Under the pieces are notes generated by a model, which made no database searches, was not told where the DNA came from, and saw nothing but the letters and a program-made list of their open reading frames with translations. A stretch of DNA of 64,000 nucleotides from assembly GCF_044762855.1 (NCBI RefSeq), contig NZ_JBIWFB010000004.1:248001-312000 (forward strand). The letters run 5' to 3'. Origin of the DNA: Psychrobacillus sp044762855. GTDB lineage: Bacteria > Bacillota > Bacilli > Bacillales_A > Planococcaceae. Shown one piece after another: positions 25,967 through 33,862 of this stretch. Positions within the stretch are counted from its first letter, which is position 1, and each line of letters opens with the position of its first letter. A program made the position numbers and the translations under genes.

Positions 25967-26620
25967 ATGAAAATTGAAGTATGGTCCGATTTCGTATGTC
26001 CGTTTTGTTATATCGGAAAAAGAAGATTAGAAGAAGCGTTACAAGAAGCAGGGTTTGCTGATCAAGCGGAAGTAGAATTCAAAAGCTTCGAGCTAGATCC
26101 AAATTCACCAAAAACATCGGATAAGACGATGTATGAAGTACTTGCGGAAAAATACGGACAAAGCGTAGAAGCTGCAAAACAAATGACAGCAGGCGTTGCA
26201 GAGCAAGCAAAAACAGTTGGCTTAGATTATAATTTCGACGCGATGAAGCCAGCAAATACGCTAGATGCACATCGTTTAGTGAAATGGGCATCTGAGCAAG
26301 GTAAAGCAAAAGAAGCAAACGAACTATTGCTACATGCTTATTTCATTGAGGCGAAGGAAATTGGCAAGCATGATGTTCTTTTAGACTTGATCGAATCACT
26401 AGGTTTATCTAGAGACGAAGCAGAAAAAGTATTGAATTCAGATGCTTATTTAACAGAAGTTCGATTGGATATCGCACGTGCTGGTCAAATAGGCGTACGC
26501 GGAGTACCATTTTTTGTTTTAAATGATAAGTATGCAATTTCAGGTGCACAGCCATTAGAATCATTTGTTGGTGCATTGAACAAATTGGCGGAAGAAGAAG
26601 GTATTTCTCCTGCCAAATGA
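25967..26620 (+). CDS. DsbA-family (FrnE-like) oxidoreductase
   Basis: A 217-residue cytoplasmic thioredoxin-fold protein of the FrnE branch of the DsbA superfamily. The redox motif CPFC is at residues 11-14, and the cis-proline loop GVRGVPFFV is near residue 180. No signal peptide is present. Family members act in thiol-disulfide exchange, isomerisation or disulfide stress. The start at 25967 is chosen because AGAGGTGAT lies just upstream; in-frame GTG and ATG at 25958 and 25961 overlap that site. It ends at a terminator. Confidence 0.88.
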   Translation: MKIEVWSDFVCPFCYIGKRRLEEALQEAGFADQAEVEFKSFELDPNSPKTSDKTMYEVLAEKYGQSVEAAKQMTAGVAEQAKTVGLDYNFDAMKPANTLDAHRLVKWASEQGKAKEANELLLHAYFIEAKEIGKHDVLLDLIESLGLSRDEAEKVLNSDAYLTEVRLDIARAGQIGVRGVPFFVLNDKYAISGAQPLESFVGALNKLAEEEGISPAK

Positions 26621-26637
26621 TGCTATAAATCGAAAAC

Positions 26638-26671
26638 CCTCTTTCCAAAATATCGGAAAGAGGATTTTTTT
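26638..26671. terminator. Terminator between FrnE-like and DUF2500 genes
   Basis: CCTCTTTCC pairs with GGAAAGAGG, followed by a run of eight T on the + strand. Confidence 0.8.
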
Positions 26672-27024
26672 TATTGTTTTCTTTCAAAACTTAGGAATCT
26701 AGTTCCCTGGAAAGTCAGAATTCCAAGGTCATCTTCTGCAATCATGCCGTATTCTTTCCCGCTCATTTGAAGCTCCATGCGGTCTCCGCTCTCTACTTGG
26801 AACGTTACATAATAGGAAGTGGAAGCGGCACTATCTCCAGAACCACCCCTTGTATTGGAGCGTTTCGTTACTACTTGAACGGGTACAGAAAGTTTAGGGG
26901 AGTTATTGTTTTTATTCCATTGGGTACCACTTTTTATAATGGTGAAAACAATAAAACCAGCTATTAAAAGAAAAAATAAAGCAAAAAACGGTGGCATTCC
27001 TCCAAAGAAACCGAAATTATCCAT
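26671..27024 (-). CDS. DUF2500 membrane protein
   Basis: A 117-residue protein with one N-terminal membrane segment (about residues 12-30, FFALFFLLIAGFIVFTII) and a cytoplasmic or surface beta-rich domain containing YYVTFQVESGDRMEL and GTRFLSF, the pattern of the DUF2500 family. Function is unknown. The reading frame extends upstream, but the ATG at 27024 is preceded by TTTAGGAGTG, so the shorter form is the real one. It is divergent from the Rieske oxidoreductase gene. Confidence 0.8.
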   Translation of the reverse strand: MDNFGFFGGMPPFFALFFLLIAGFIVFTIIKSGTQWNKNNNSPKLSVPVQVVTKRSNTRGGSGDSAASTSYYVTFQVESGDRMELQMSGKEYGMIAEDDLGILTFQGTRFLSFERKQ

Positions 27025-27125
27025 ATAAAACACTCCTAAAGAAAAACTGTTTACTTTTATACGGCTCAACTTGAATAAAGTTTCGCCAATAGATAGACAA
27101 TAGTAGAAACAGGAGGTTATACAAA

Positions 27126-28661
27126 ATGACTCAAAAAATATTGCCGAGTGAATCGCAATCTTATTGGCGGGCACAACAAGACTTTCCGCTTTTCCCAAAA
27201 CTAAGTGAAGATATAGAAGCAGATGTTGCTATTATTGGGGCAGGTCTTACTGGAATTACGGCAGCTTATTTACTAAGCCAAAGCGGTCGTAAAGTAGTAG
27301 TTGTAGAAGGAAGTAGAATATTAGAAGGAACAACTGGCTTCACAACGGCGAAAGTAACGGTTCAGCACGGCCCCATTTATCAGCAACTAATCGAAACTTT
27401 CGGAAGGGAACAAGCAGAACAATACTATGAAGCAAACAATGAAGCAAAAGACTTCATCGAACAAACAATCAAGCAATTAGGCATCAAATGTGATTTTGAA
27501 AAAGTAGATGCTTTTTTATATACAAATACAGATGATGGAGTAGAAATATTACGCCAAGAACTTGATGCCTACCATATGATTGGAATAGATGGAGGGACAC
27601 TAACAAAAGAAATAGGACTTCCATTTACTGTGAAGGAAGGTCTTAAACTTGAAAATCAAGGGCAATTTCATCCATTGAAGTATGCACTTACCTTGGTAGA
27701 GAAAGCAGTAGAAAATGGCGTGCAATTTTTTGAAGAATCACGGGCTAAATCCATTCATGGAAGCAATCGGGTTGAAATGTTAGATGGCAATGAAATACGA
27801 GCAAAAAAAATATTAGTTTGCAGTCATTTTCCATTTAACGATGAAGACGGACTTTATTTTACACGAATGTATTCCGAACGTTCTTATGCAATCGCAACAC
27901 TAGCGGAACCAAATTATCCAAAAGGAATCTATATTAATGTAGAAAAGCCGACAAGATCGATACGAACGGCATTAGGCTCAGATGGACGAAGATATTTGCT
28001 ATTAGGTGGGGAAGGGCATATTACGGGAAGATTTCAAGGTGATATGAGCACTAACTATGATGCTTTAGCTGCATTTGGAAGGGAACAGTTTAAAGCGAAA
28101 CAATACGCCTATCGGTGGTCTGCCCAAGATTTGGTCACATTAGATGGAGTTCCATATGTTGGACCAATGACGTCAGGGCTTCAAGATGTACTTGTTGCAA
28201 CAGGATACGCCAAGTGGGGGATGACCAATAGTACGGTCGCTGCCAAAATTTTGGTTGATAATGTGCTCGAAAAAGAAAATCGCTTTGCGGAACTTTACTC
28301 ACCAACACGATCGAAAATGAAAAAAGAAGACATTAAAAGTTTTGCTAAAATAAATGCAAACGTCGCAAAAGAGCTAGTTAAAGGAAAAACGGAGAAAATC
28401 GACGTCGTCTTTCAAGATTTAAAAGCAGGCTCCGGCGATATTATCAAACTAGATGGTCAAAAAGTAGGGGCTTACAAGGATGACTATGGAAAAATTCATT
28501 TAGTTAAACCAGTATGTACACATCTGGGCTGTGATGTCGTATTCAACGACGCAGAAAGCTCTTGGGATTGCCCATGTCATGGGTCCAGATATACATATTC
28601 TGGAGACGTAATAGAAGGTCCAGCGTATGAGCCACTCGAAAAAATAGATATTGGAGAATGA
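27126..28661 (+). CDS. FAD-dependent oxidoreductase with C-terminal Rieske domain (YhfW-like)
   Basis: A 511-residue fusion. Residues about 1-400 are a DadA/GlpD-type FAD enzyme with the Rossmann signature VAIIGAGLTGITAAYLL (about 30-46) and VATGYAKWGMTNS. Residues about 415-511 are a Rieske 2Fe-2S domain with both ligand boxes, CTHLGC and CPCHGS. This architecture matches B. subtilis YhfW. The Rieske domain probably carries electrons from the flavin to a partner; the substrate is unknown. The ATG follows ACAGGAGG. A strong terminator follows the gene. Confidence 0.88.
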   Translation: MTQKILPSESQSYWRAQQDFPLFPKLSEDIEADVAIIGAGLTGITAAYLLSQSGRKVVVVEGSRILEGTTGFTTAKVTVQHGPIYQQLIETFGREQAEQYYEANNEAKDFIEQTIKQLGIKCDFEKVDAFLYTNTDDGVEILRQELDAYHMIGIDGGTLTKEIGLPFTVKEGLKLENQGQFHPLKYALTLVEKAVENGVQFFEESRAKSIHGSNRVEMLDGNEIRAKKILVCSHFPFNDEDGLYFTRMYSERSYAIATLAEPNYPKGIYINVEKPTRSIRTALGSDGRRYLLLGGEGHITGRFQGDMSTNYDALAAFGREQFKAKQYAYRWSAQDLVTLDGVPYVGPMTSGLQDVLVATGYAKWGMTNSTVAAKILVDNVLEKENRFAELYSPTRSKMKKEDIKSFAKINANVAKELVKGKTEKIDVVFQDLKAGSGDIIKLDGQKVGAYKDDYGKIHLVKPVCTHLGCDVVFNDAESSWDCPCHGSRYTYSGDVIEGPAYEPLEKIDIGE

Positions 28662-28673
28662 TTATCTCGCTAT

Positions 28674-28712
28674 AAAGGAGTTGAACGAAAATAATTTTCG
28701 TTCAACTCCTTT
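28674..28712 (+). terminator. Terminator after Rieske oxidoreductase gene
   Basis: A perfect 18-bp stem starting AAAGGAGTTGAACGAAAA (28674-28691) with its complement at 28695-28712. It ends just upstream of the padR promoter. Confidence 0.85.
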
Positions 28713-28717
28713 ACTAT

Positions 28718-28757
28718 TGTTTTTATTCGATATATCGACTAGAATTATCGATATAGT
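28718..28757 (+). promoter_or_regulatory. padR promoter with embedded palindromes
   Basis: TTGTTT (28718-28723) and TAGAAT (28740-28745) are spaced 16 bp. The spacer holds the perfect palindrome TCGATATATCGA (28727-28738), and a related palindrome TATCGATATA (28746-28755) follows the -10. PadR repressors of drug-exporter operons such as Lactococcus LmrR bind AT-rich dyads over their own promoter, so autorepression is likely. Confidence 0.7.
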
Positions 28758-28775
28758 TAAAAGGAGAGGATTCAA

Positions 28776-29237
28776 ATGAAAAAGCGAAGAGGTTTTATAC
28801 AAATAGCCATTTTGCATTTATTGAAGGAAAGCTCGATGCATGGGTATCAAATAATGAAAGAATTAGAAAGTCGATCCGGGGGACTTTATTCAGCAAGTGC
28901 AGGGACAGTATATCCAGCACTCCAGGAGTTGACGGAAAAAGAAATGATTGGTTTAGATCCTGAGTCGGATAAAAAGGCATATCAGATAAAAGATAAAGGG
29001 AATGAAAAACTAGAGGAATTCGCAAGTCGTAAAGAAGGCGATTTTTGGGAAGAGTGGAAAGCACGCTGGGTTTGGCAAAATTCCAATGAAGCAACAGAGC
29101 TAAAGTCTGCCCTCAATTTATGGGAAACGGAACTCCATAAAGCGATTAAACAGTCACGTAAAAACCCGGAAAAAACGACTAATTTAATAGAATTTGTGAA
29201 AGAAATAACCGAACGTTTACATAAAGAAAATAGATAG
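28776..29237 (+). CDS. PadR-family transcriptional regulator
   Basis: A 153-residue repressor: an N-terminal winged helix with ILHLLKESSMHGYQIMKELE, the PadR signature, and a C-terminal helical dimerisation part. In PadR/LmrR-type systems a hydrophobic ligand released between the subunits induces the adjacent exporter. It is the first gene of a three-gene operon with a heterodimeric ABC exporter starting 15 bp downstream, and its promoter carries embedded palindromes. AAAGGAGAGG precedes the ATG. Confidence 0.92.
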   Translation: MKKRRGFIQIAILHLLKESSMHGYQIMKELESRSGGLYSASAGTVYPALQELTEKEMIGLDPESDKKAYQIKDKGNEKLEEFASRKEGDFWEEWKARWVWQNSNEATELKSALNLWETELHKAIKQSRKNPEKTTNLIEFVKEITERLHKENR

Positions 29238-29251
29238 AGAGGGGAAATGCT

Positions 29252-30994
29252 ATGAAATCCCTTGGGAAATTATTTCCGTATTTAAAACCTTATACACTAT
29301 TTGCGATTTTAGCTCCGCTGTTAATGTGTGTGGAGGTGGCAATGGATTTACTACAGCCGACCATTATGCAACATATTATCGATGTAGGAATTGCAAATAA
29401 TGATAATGCTTATGTCATTAAGCTTGGATTATTAATGCTGTTAACTGCTGTTATCGGTTTGATAGGTGGGGCCGGTTGTACGATTTATAGTACGAAAGCG
29501 GCGGTAAACTTTGCGGCAGATATACGCCGAGATATTTTTAATAAGACGCAACAGTTTTCTAGTAAAAACACGGATACATTCGGAGCTGGAAAACTAATTA
29601 CAATTGTAACGAATGATGTAACGGCGGTTCAACAAGCTTTAATGATGACGTTGCGGATTTTTGTACGCGGTCCACTATTATTTATCGGATCGGTAGCAAT
29701 TGTTTGGTTTACAGCGCGCGAGTTGTTTCCAGTATTATTGGTAGCGATACCGGTTTTAATGATTTTTATTTATTATTTTTCTGCTAAATCAGGACAGTTA
29801 TTTGCAAAAGTCCAAAAAGCGATGGATCAGGTTAATACAAAATTACAAGAAACGTTTGCGGGTATACGGGTTATTAAAGCATTCGATCGTCAAAATTATG
29901 AGATTAAAACCTTCCGAAAGGTAAATGATCTATTAACAAAGCGGAATATGTCTGCCGAACAAGTCATTTTGACTTTGATGCCAATCATGCTGTTTGTAGT
30001 GAATTTAGGTGTCGTTGCAGGTATGTGGATGGGTGCGATTAAAGTAAATGAAGGGACACTTCAAGTTGGTGTTATTTTAGCTTTTATTAACTATTTGAAT
30101 ATTATTATGAACGGACTAATGACGAGTAGTCATGTATTGATGCAAATCGCTCGTTCTTTTACTTCTGCTAACCGAATTGGTCAAGTGCTTGATACGGAAA
30201 TCGATATCAGTGAACCAGAAATACCCGCTTCGCTTCCGCAAGTAAAAGGAGAAGTGGAGTTCAAAGAGGTGAATTTTAGCTATAGTAAGAACGGGGAATA
30301 TGTCCTGAAAAACATTTCATTCCGAGCAAAAGCGGGGGAGACGATTGGGATTATTGGTTCTACTGGTAGTGGAAAATCAACGCTCGTTAAACTGATTCCA
30401 CGACTTTATGATCCGGATTCAGGGGACATTTTAATCGATGGTGTTAATTTAAAACAATATCCACTTGAACTTTTAAGAGGAATGATTGGTTTTGTACCAC
30501 AAAAAGCGACTTTATTTTCCGGAGCAATTGAAGAGAATTTACGCTATGGAAAAGAGGAAGCAAGTCTTTCTGAAATGGAAGAAGCAGCTAAATCAGCAGC
30601 AGCAATAGAGTTTATCGATAAGCTTGAAGATAAATATGACTATGAGCTTATGCAAGGAGCAACGAATCTATCTGGTGGTCAAAAACAGCGTCTATCAATG
30701 GCTCGTGCCTTTATCCGTCAGCCGAAAGTTTTAATATTAGATGATTCTACCTCCGCAATCGATGCTTTATCGGAAGCTTCCGTACAACAAGCATTACAAC
30801 AGAATCATGCGGATACAACCGTGTTTATCATTTCAGCGAAGGTTTCTTCGATTATCAACGCAGATCAGATTCTGGTGATTGAAGATGGCATGCTTGAAGC
30901 GAGTGGTACACATACCGAGCTGCTAGAAACGAGCAATGTTTATCGTGGAATTTACGAAACACAAACAGGGAAGGAGGTCTATTCATATGAATAA
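29252..30994 (+). CDS. Heterodimeric ABC exporter subunit with degenerate ATP site
   Basis: A 580-residue permease-ATPase fusion, six hydrophobic segments then the ATPase. Walker A is GSTGSGKST (369-377) and the signature LSGGQ (473-477) is canonical, but the catalytic glutamate after Walker B is Asp (ILDDST, position 498) and the switch His is replaced by Ala (IISAKV, position 529). Such changes mark the non-hydrolysing partner in heterodimeric exporters such as LmrCD, BmrCD and TM287/288. It pairs with the next gene, which overlaps it by 8 bp. Multidrug or lipid-linked export is likely, substrate unknown. Confidence 0.9.
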   Translation: MKSLGKLFPYLKPYTLFAILAPLLMCVEVAMDLLQPTIMQHIIDVGIANNDNAYVIKLGLLMLLTAVIGLIGGAGCTIYSTKAAVNFAADIRRDIFNKTQQFSSKNTDTFGAGKLITIVTNDVTAVQQALMMTLRIFVRGPLLFIGSVAIVWFTARELFPVLLVAIPVLMIFIYYFSAKSGQLFAKVQKAMDQVNTKLQETFAGIRVIKAFDRQNYEIKTFRKVNDLLTKRNMSAEQVILTLMPIMLFVVNLGVVAGMWMGAIKVNEGTLQVGVILAFINYLNIIMNGLMTSSHVLMQIARSFTSANRIGQVLDTEIDISEPEIPASLPQVKGEVEFKEVNFSYSKNGEYVLKNISFRAKAGETIGIIGSTGSGKSTLVKLIPRLYDPDSGDILIDGVNLKQYPLELLRGMIGFVPQKATLFSGAIEENLRYGKEEASLSEMEEAAKSAAAIEFIDKLEDKYDYELMQGATNLSGGQKQRLSMARAFIRQPKVLILDDSTSAIDALSEASVQQALQQNHADTTVFIISAKVSSIINADQILVIEDGMLEASGTHTELLETSNVYRGIYETQTGKEVYSYE

Positions 30995-32795
30995 GTCTTC
31001 CACATCTAGCGCGATTGGTCGAGCACGTGGACCAAGAGGATTCAGCGGTCCCGTAGAAAAGGCAAAGGATAGAAAAGGTACTCTAAAACGAATATGGCAG
31101 TATATGGAAAATCAAAAAATAGCAATGGTTGCATCGGTTATTTTTGTTATCATTTCTACGCTTTTAAACTTACTGGTACCTTATATGATTGGTGTCATTA
31201 TCGATCAATATATCATTCCAAAAGATATGAATGGTACACTACGATTTTTACTAATCCTAGCTATTGTCTATGTGGCTGCTTCCATTTTTACTTGGCTCCA
31301 AACATTTTTGATGGTGCGAGTATCGTTGAAGACAATTAGGATTTTACGTCAGGATTTATTTAATAAGTTTCAAACATTGTCCCTGCGCTTTTTCGATAAG
31401 CGAACACATGGCGATTTGATGAGTCGTGTGACCAATGATATTGAAAGTTTGAATAATGCACTTAGTCAAAGTGTGATCCAAATTATTTCCTCTATTTTAA
31501 TGGTATCTGGTGTGACGATCGCAATGTTTTTACTAAATTGGATGCTTGCTATTGTATCTTTATTGGTCATTCCATTAATCATATTTACAACGAAGAAAGT
31601 TATTAAATATAGCAGTAGTAACTTTATTAAAAGACAGCGTGATTTAGGAGAACTGAACGGCTTTATCGAGGAAGCCATTTCTGGAAATGAAGTCGTTACG
31701 ATTTTCGGACAGGAAGAAAAGACGTTCACAAAGTTTTCTGTTGTGAATGAGAGACTAAGACATTCTGCAATGGCAGCTGATACCGTGTCAGGCTTTTTAG
31801 GACCGATTAATAACTTCATTAATAACTTAGGGCTTGTGCTAATTATAGCAGTTGGCGCCGTGATGACCGTGCAAGATATGGCAACAGTCGGTATTATCGC
31901 TGCATTCGTTACGTATTCTCGCCAATTTTTCCGTCCTATTAATCAGCTATCCAGTCTATTAAACACATTCCAGTCTGCTATAGCTGGGGCGGAACGAGTA
32001 TTTGAGATTATGGACGAAACGCCAGATCTATCGGATAAAGAAAATGCCATTGAAGTCGACTCTTTCAGAGGAGATGTCACGTTCTCCAATGTAAATTTTG
32101 CATATGAAAAGGGTAAACCAATCTTAAAGAACATTAGCTTCCAAACGAAAGCAGGAGAGAAAATTGCATTAGTAGGTCCGACTGGTTCTGGAAAAACAAC
32201 CATTATCAATTTATTAATGCGTTTTTATGACATCGATTCTGGAGAGATTAAAATCGATGAGCGACCAATTAAAGACTACCAGATCAGTAAACTCCGTGAA
32301 AAAATAGGAATAGTACTCCAAGATACATTCTTATTTTCCGGAACAATCATGGAAAATATCCGCTATGGTCGCCTTGAAGCAACAGACGAAGAAGTCATTG
32401 CCGCTGCCAAAATGGCTTCCGCACACCGTTTCATCAAGCACTTACCAGATCGCTATGAAACGCTTATTACTTCAGGCGGATCAAGCCTAAGCCAAGGCCA
32501 GCGCCAACTACTAGCAATTGCTCGAGCGATTTTAGCCGATTCCGATATACTGATTTTAGATGAAGCAACCTCAAGTATTGACACAAGAACCGAAATCGAA
32601 ATCCAACAAGGACTGAATCGATTATCAGAAGGTAGAACAAGCTTCGTTATTGCCCACCGTTTAAAAACGATCGAAAATGCGGACCGGATATTAGTTATAA
32701 ATCAAGGGGAACTGATCGAGTCTGGGACACATGGAGAACTGTTGAAGCAAAAAGGTTTTTACTCTGAGCTGTATGAGAGTCAGTTTAATATTTGA
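30987..32795 (+). CDS. Heterodimeric ABC exporter subunit with active ATP site
   Basis: The 602-residue partner. Its Walker A GPTGSGKTT (397-405), ILILDEATSS (521-530) and H-loop VIAHR (His557) are intact, whereas its signature is LSQGQ (501-505) in place of LSGGQ. Paired head to tail, its Walker motifs and the neighbour's LSGGQ make one good ATP site, and the other site is degenerate. The start at 30987 follows AAGGAGGT and overlaps the preceding gene by 8 bp; the frame extends upstream but has no better start. The N-terminal 25 residues are basic and glycine-rich. Confidence 0.9.
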   Translation: MNKSSTSSAIGRARGPRGFSGPVEKAKDRKGTLKRIWQYMENQKIAMVASVIFVIISTLLNLLVPYMIGVIIDQYIIPKDMNGTLRFLLILAIVYVAASIFTWLQTFLMVRVSLKTIRILRQDLFNKFQTLSLRFFDKRTHGDLMSRVTNDIESLNNALSQSVIQIISSILMVSGVTIAMFLLNWMLAIVSLLVIPLIIFTTKKVIKYSSSNFIKRQRDLGELNGFIEEAISGNEVVTIFGQEEKTFTKFSVVNERLRHSAMAADTVSGFLGPINNFINNLGLVLIIAVGAVMTVQDMATVGIIAAFVTYSRQFFRPINQLSSLLNTFQSAIAGAERVFEIMDETPDLSDKENAIEVDSFRGDVTFSNVNFAYEKGKPILKNISFQTKAGEKIALVGPTGSGKTTIINLLMRFYDIDSGEIKIDERPIKDYQISKLREKIGIVLQDTFLFSGTIMENIRYGRLEATDEEVIAAAKMASAHRFIKHLPDRYETLITSGGSSLSQGQRQLLAIARAILADSDILILDEATSSIDTRTEIEIQQGLNRLSEGRTSFVIAHRLKTIENADRILVINQGELIESGTHGELLKQKGFYSELYESQFNI

Positions 32796-32799
32796 ACGA

Positions 32800-32836
32800 A
32801 AAAAGCAGCTGAGTTGGTACTTCAGCTGCTTTTTCG
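32800..32836 (+). terminator. Terminator of the padR-ABC operon
   Basis: AAAAAGCAGCTGA pairs with TCAGCTGCTTTTT around an eight-base loop. Confidence 0.85.
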
Positions 32837-32870
32837 GCTATAGTGAAAAACACATAATAAAAGTAATTCT

Positions 32871-33286
32871 GATAATGTGAAATATAATAACAGAGATGCT
32901 CTTGACGATATTTTAGTTGGCTGGCTATTATTGCTCGGTATGGTGGATGCCCGAAAAGAAAAAGTTTATGATCAAATCTATGAAGAATTGTAGGAATTAG
33001 CGGTGAAAGACGAAAATATAGCTAATGCATTTTTCGCTTGGGAGGAACTAAGTAGATCTAAAGAAGATGTACTCGCTTATGAATCGCGCTTAAAGTATAT
33101 TCTAGATGAAGAGGCAAGGTGGAAGTCGTAAAACATATGGCTGAAAAAAAGAGGAGAGAAGAAGGGTCACGAGAAAAAACAGAAGAAGTGGCTCGCAATC
33201 TACTAGCTAAGAAGATGGAAGTAGAGTTTATCGTAGAAGTAACAGGATTAACCGCTGAACAAATTAAAGAGATAGCCTCTATGTAA
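32871..33286 (+). pseudogene. Remnant of an Rpn/PD-(D/E)XK nuclease-transposase family gene
   Basis: Decayed C-terminal part of a gene of the Rpn recombination-promoting nuclease / PD-(D/E)XK transposase family. From 32871 one frame reads ALDDILVGWLLLLGMVDA, then meets a TAG at 32991-32993, and continues ENIANAFFAWEELSRSKED and YESRLKYILDEEA to a TAA. A second frame from 33137 completes the family's tail: a charged run, then EVARNLLAKKMEVEFIVEVT and GLTAEQIKEI. The N-terminal nuclease domain is missing. Recognition rests on the typical ...WEELS...YE.R.K...DE.A and VTGLT.EQI patterns. Not expected to be functional. Confidence 0.72.
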
Positions 33287-33287
33287 T

Positions 33288-33327
33288 AAAAACAATCGTG
33301 CGGAGTAACCTCTGCACGATTGTTTTA
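33288..33327. terminator. Bidirectional terminator
   Basis: A 13-bp perfect stem AAAACAATCGTGC (33289-33301) with its complement (33314-33326), overlapping the stop of the reverse-strand gene. Confidence 0.8.
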
Positions 33328-33621
33328 GAAAGAAGAAGTTTTTGTTTCTGCTGATGCACGTTTTTGTAAATCTAAAATAATTGGATCAGCAGATGACTCT
33401 AATAAGTCTGCTTGTTTTTGTTGAAGATCTAAACGCATTTTTTCGGTTTCGATTAAAAAGTTATTATATTTCAATTTTTCAAGTTCGATTTCATCTTTTA
33501 CAATTTGAGCTTTATACTTTTGCGTTTTTCGTAAATGCGTTGTCCAAATTGCAGTAAGTGGAATAGAAAAAATCATTACGACTGCCACTAAGCCAATCCC
33601 TAGTCCGAACAAATCTTCCAT
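33325..33621 (-). CDS. Small single-pass membrane protein with coiled coil
   Basis: A 98-residue protein: one membrane helix at about residues 7-28 (LGIGLVAVVMIFSIPLTAIW), then a highly charged helix at about 30-75 (heptad-like KDEIELEKLKYNNFLIETEK) that probably forms a coiled coil facing the cytoplasm. GGAGGG precedes the ATG. Similar small proteins occur in Bacillales under general hypothetical names; I know no function. No partner gene is adjacent. Confidence 0.7.
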   Translation of the reverse strand: MEDLFGLGIGLVAVVMIFSIPLTAIWTTHLRKTQKYKAQIVKDEIELEKLKYNNFLIETEKMRLDLQQKQADLLESSADPIILDLQKRASAETKTSSF

Positions 33622-33714
33622 AAATTATCCCTCCAAAGCCATTTTCTTAAGTATATACGAAAAGCTAAAGAAATAGTTTCGGAAATGATAGATTATTCTG
33701 TGTGGCAATAAGTT

Positions 33715-33819
33715 TAGTTGGAATTTTGAAGCATTTAGTTGGAAAAAATGAAGTATTAGTTGGAATAAATCCTAGTTTAGTTGGAAAAATTGCCGTTTTA
33801 GTTGGAAAAAACTCGCAAA
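33715..33819 (+). repeat. Five-unit 21-bp TAGTTGGAA array
   Basis: AGTTGG begins at 33716, 33737, 33758, 33779 and 33800, exactly 21 bp apart. Five units and a GTTG core link it to the arrays inside the MITE-like elements, but here the core continues GGAA rather than CTTTC, and no inverted termini flank it. It also creates a heptad-repeat reading frame on the reverse strand that I do not believe is a gene. Confidence 0.85.
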
Positions 33820-33821
33820 TG

Positions 33822-33853
33822 AAAAAAGCCCCCCCGAAAAAATTTCGGGGAAG
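33822..33853 (-). terminator. Terminator of the M20 operon
   Basis: On the reverse strand CCCCGAAA and TTTCGGGG pair around TTTT, followed by GGG and CTTTTTTC. Confidence 0.75.
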
Positions 33854-33862
33854 CAAATATCA

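Noticed and set aside
27025..27198. Upstream extension of the DUF2500 gene
   Set aside because: It overlaps the divergent Rieske gene; the ATG at 27024 has a good ribosome-binding site and matches the family start.
30936..30986. Upstream extension of the second ABC subunit
   Set aside because: It overlaps the preceding gene deeply and lacks a ribosome-binding site; AAGGAGGT marks the ATG at 30987.
33665..33856. Reverse-strand frame of 63 codons with heptad repeats (FFPTK, IFPTK, FIPTN)
   Set aside because: It is the translation of the 21-bp array (21 bp equals seven codons) and begins inside the terminator of the M20 operon, with no ribosome-binding site.
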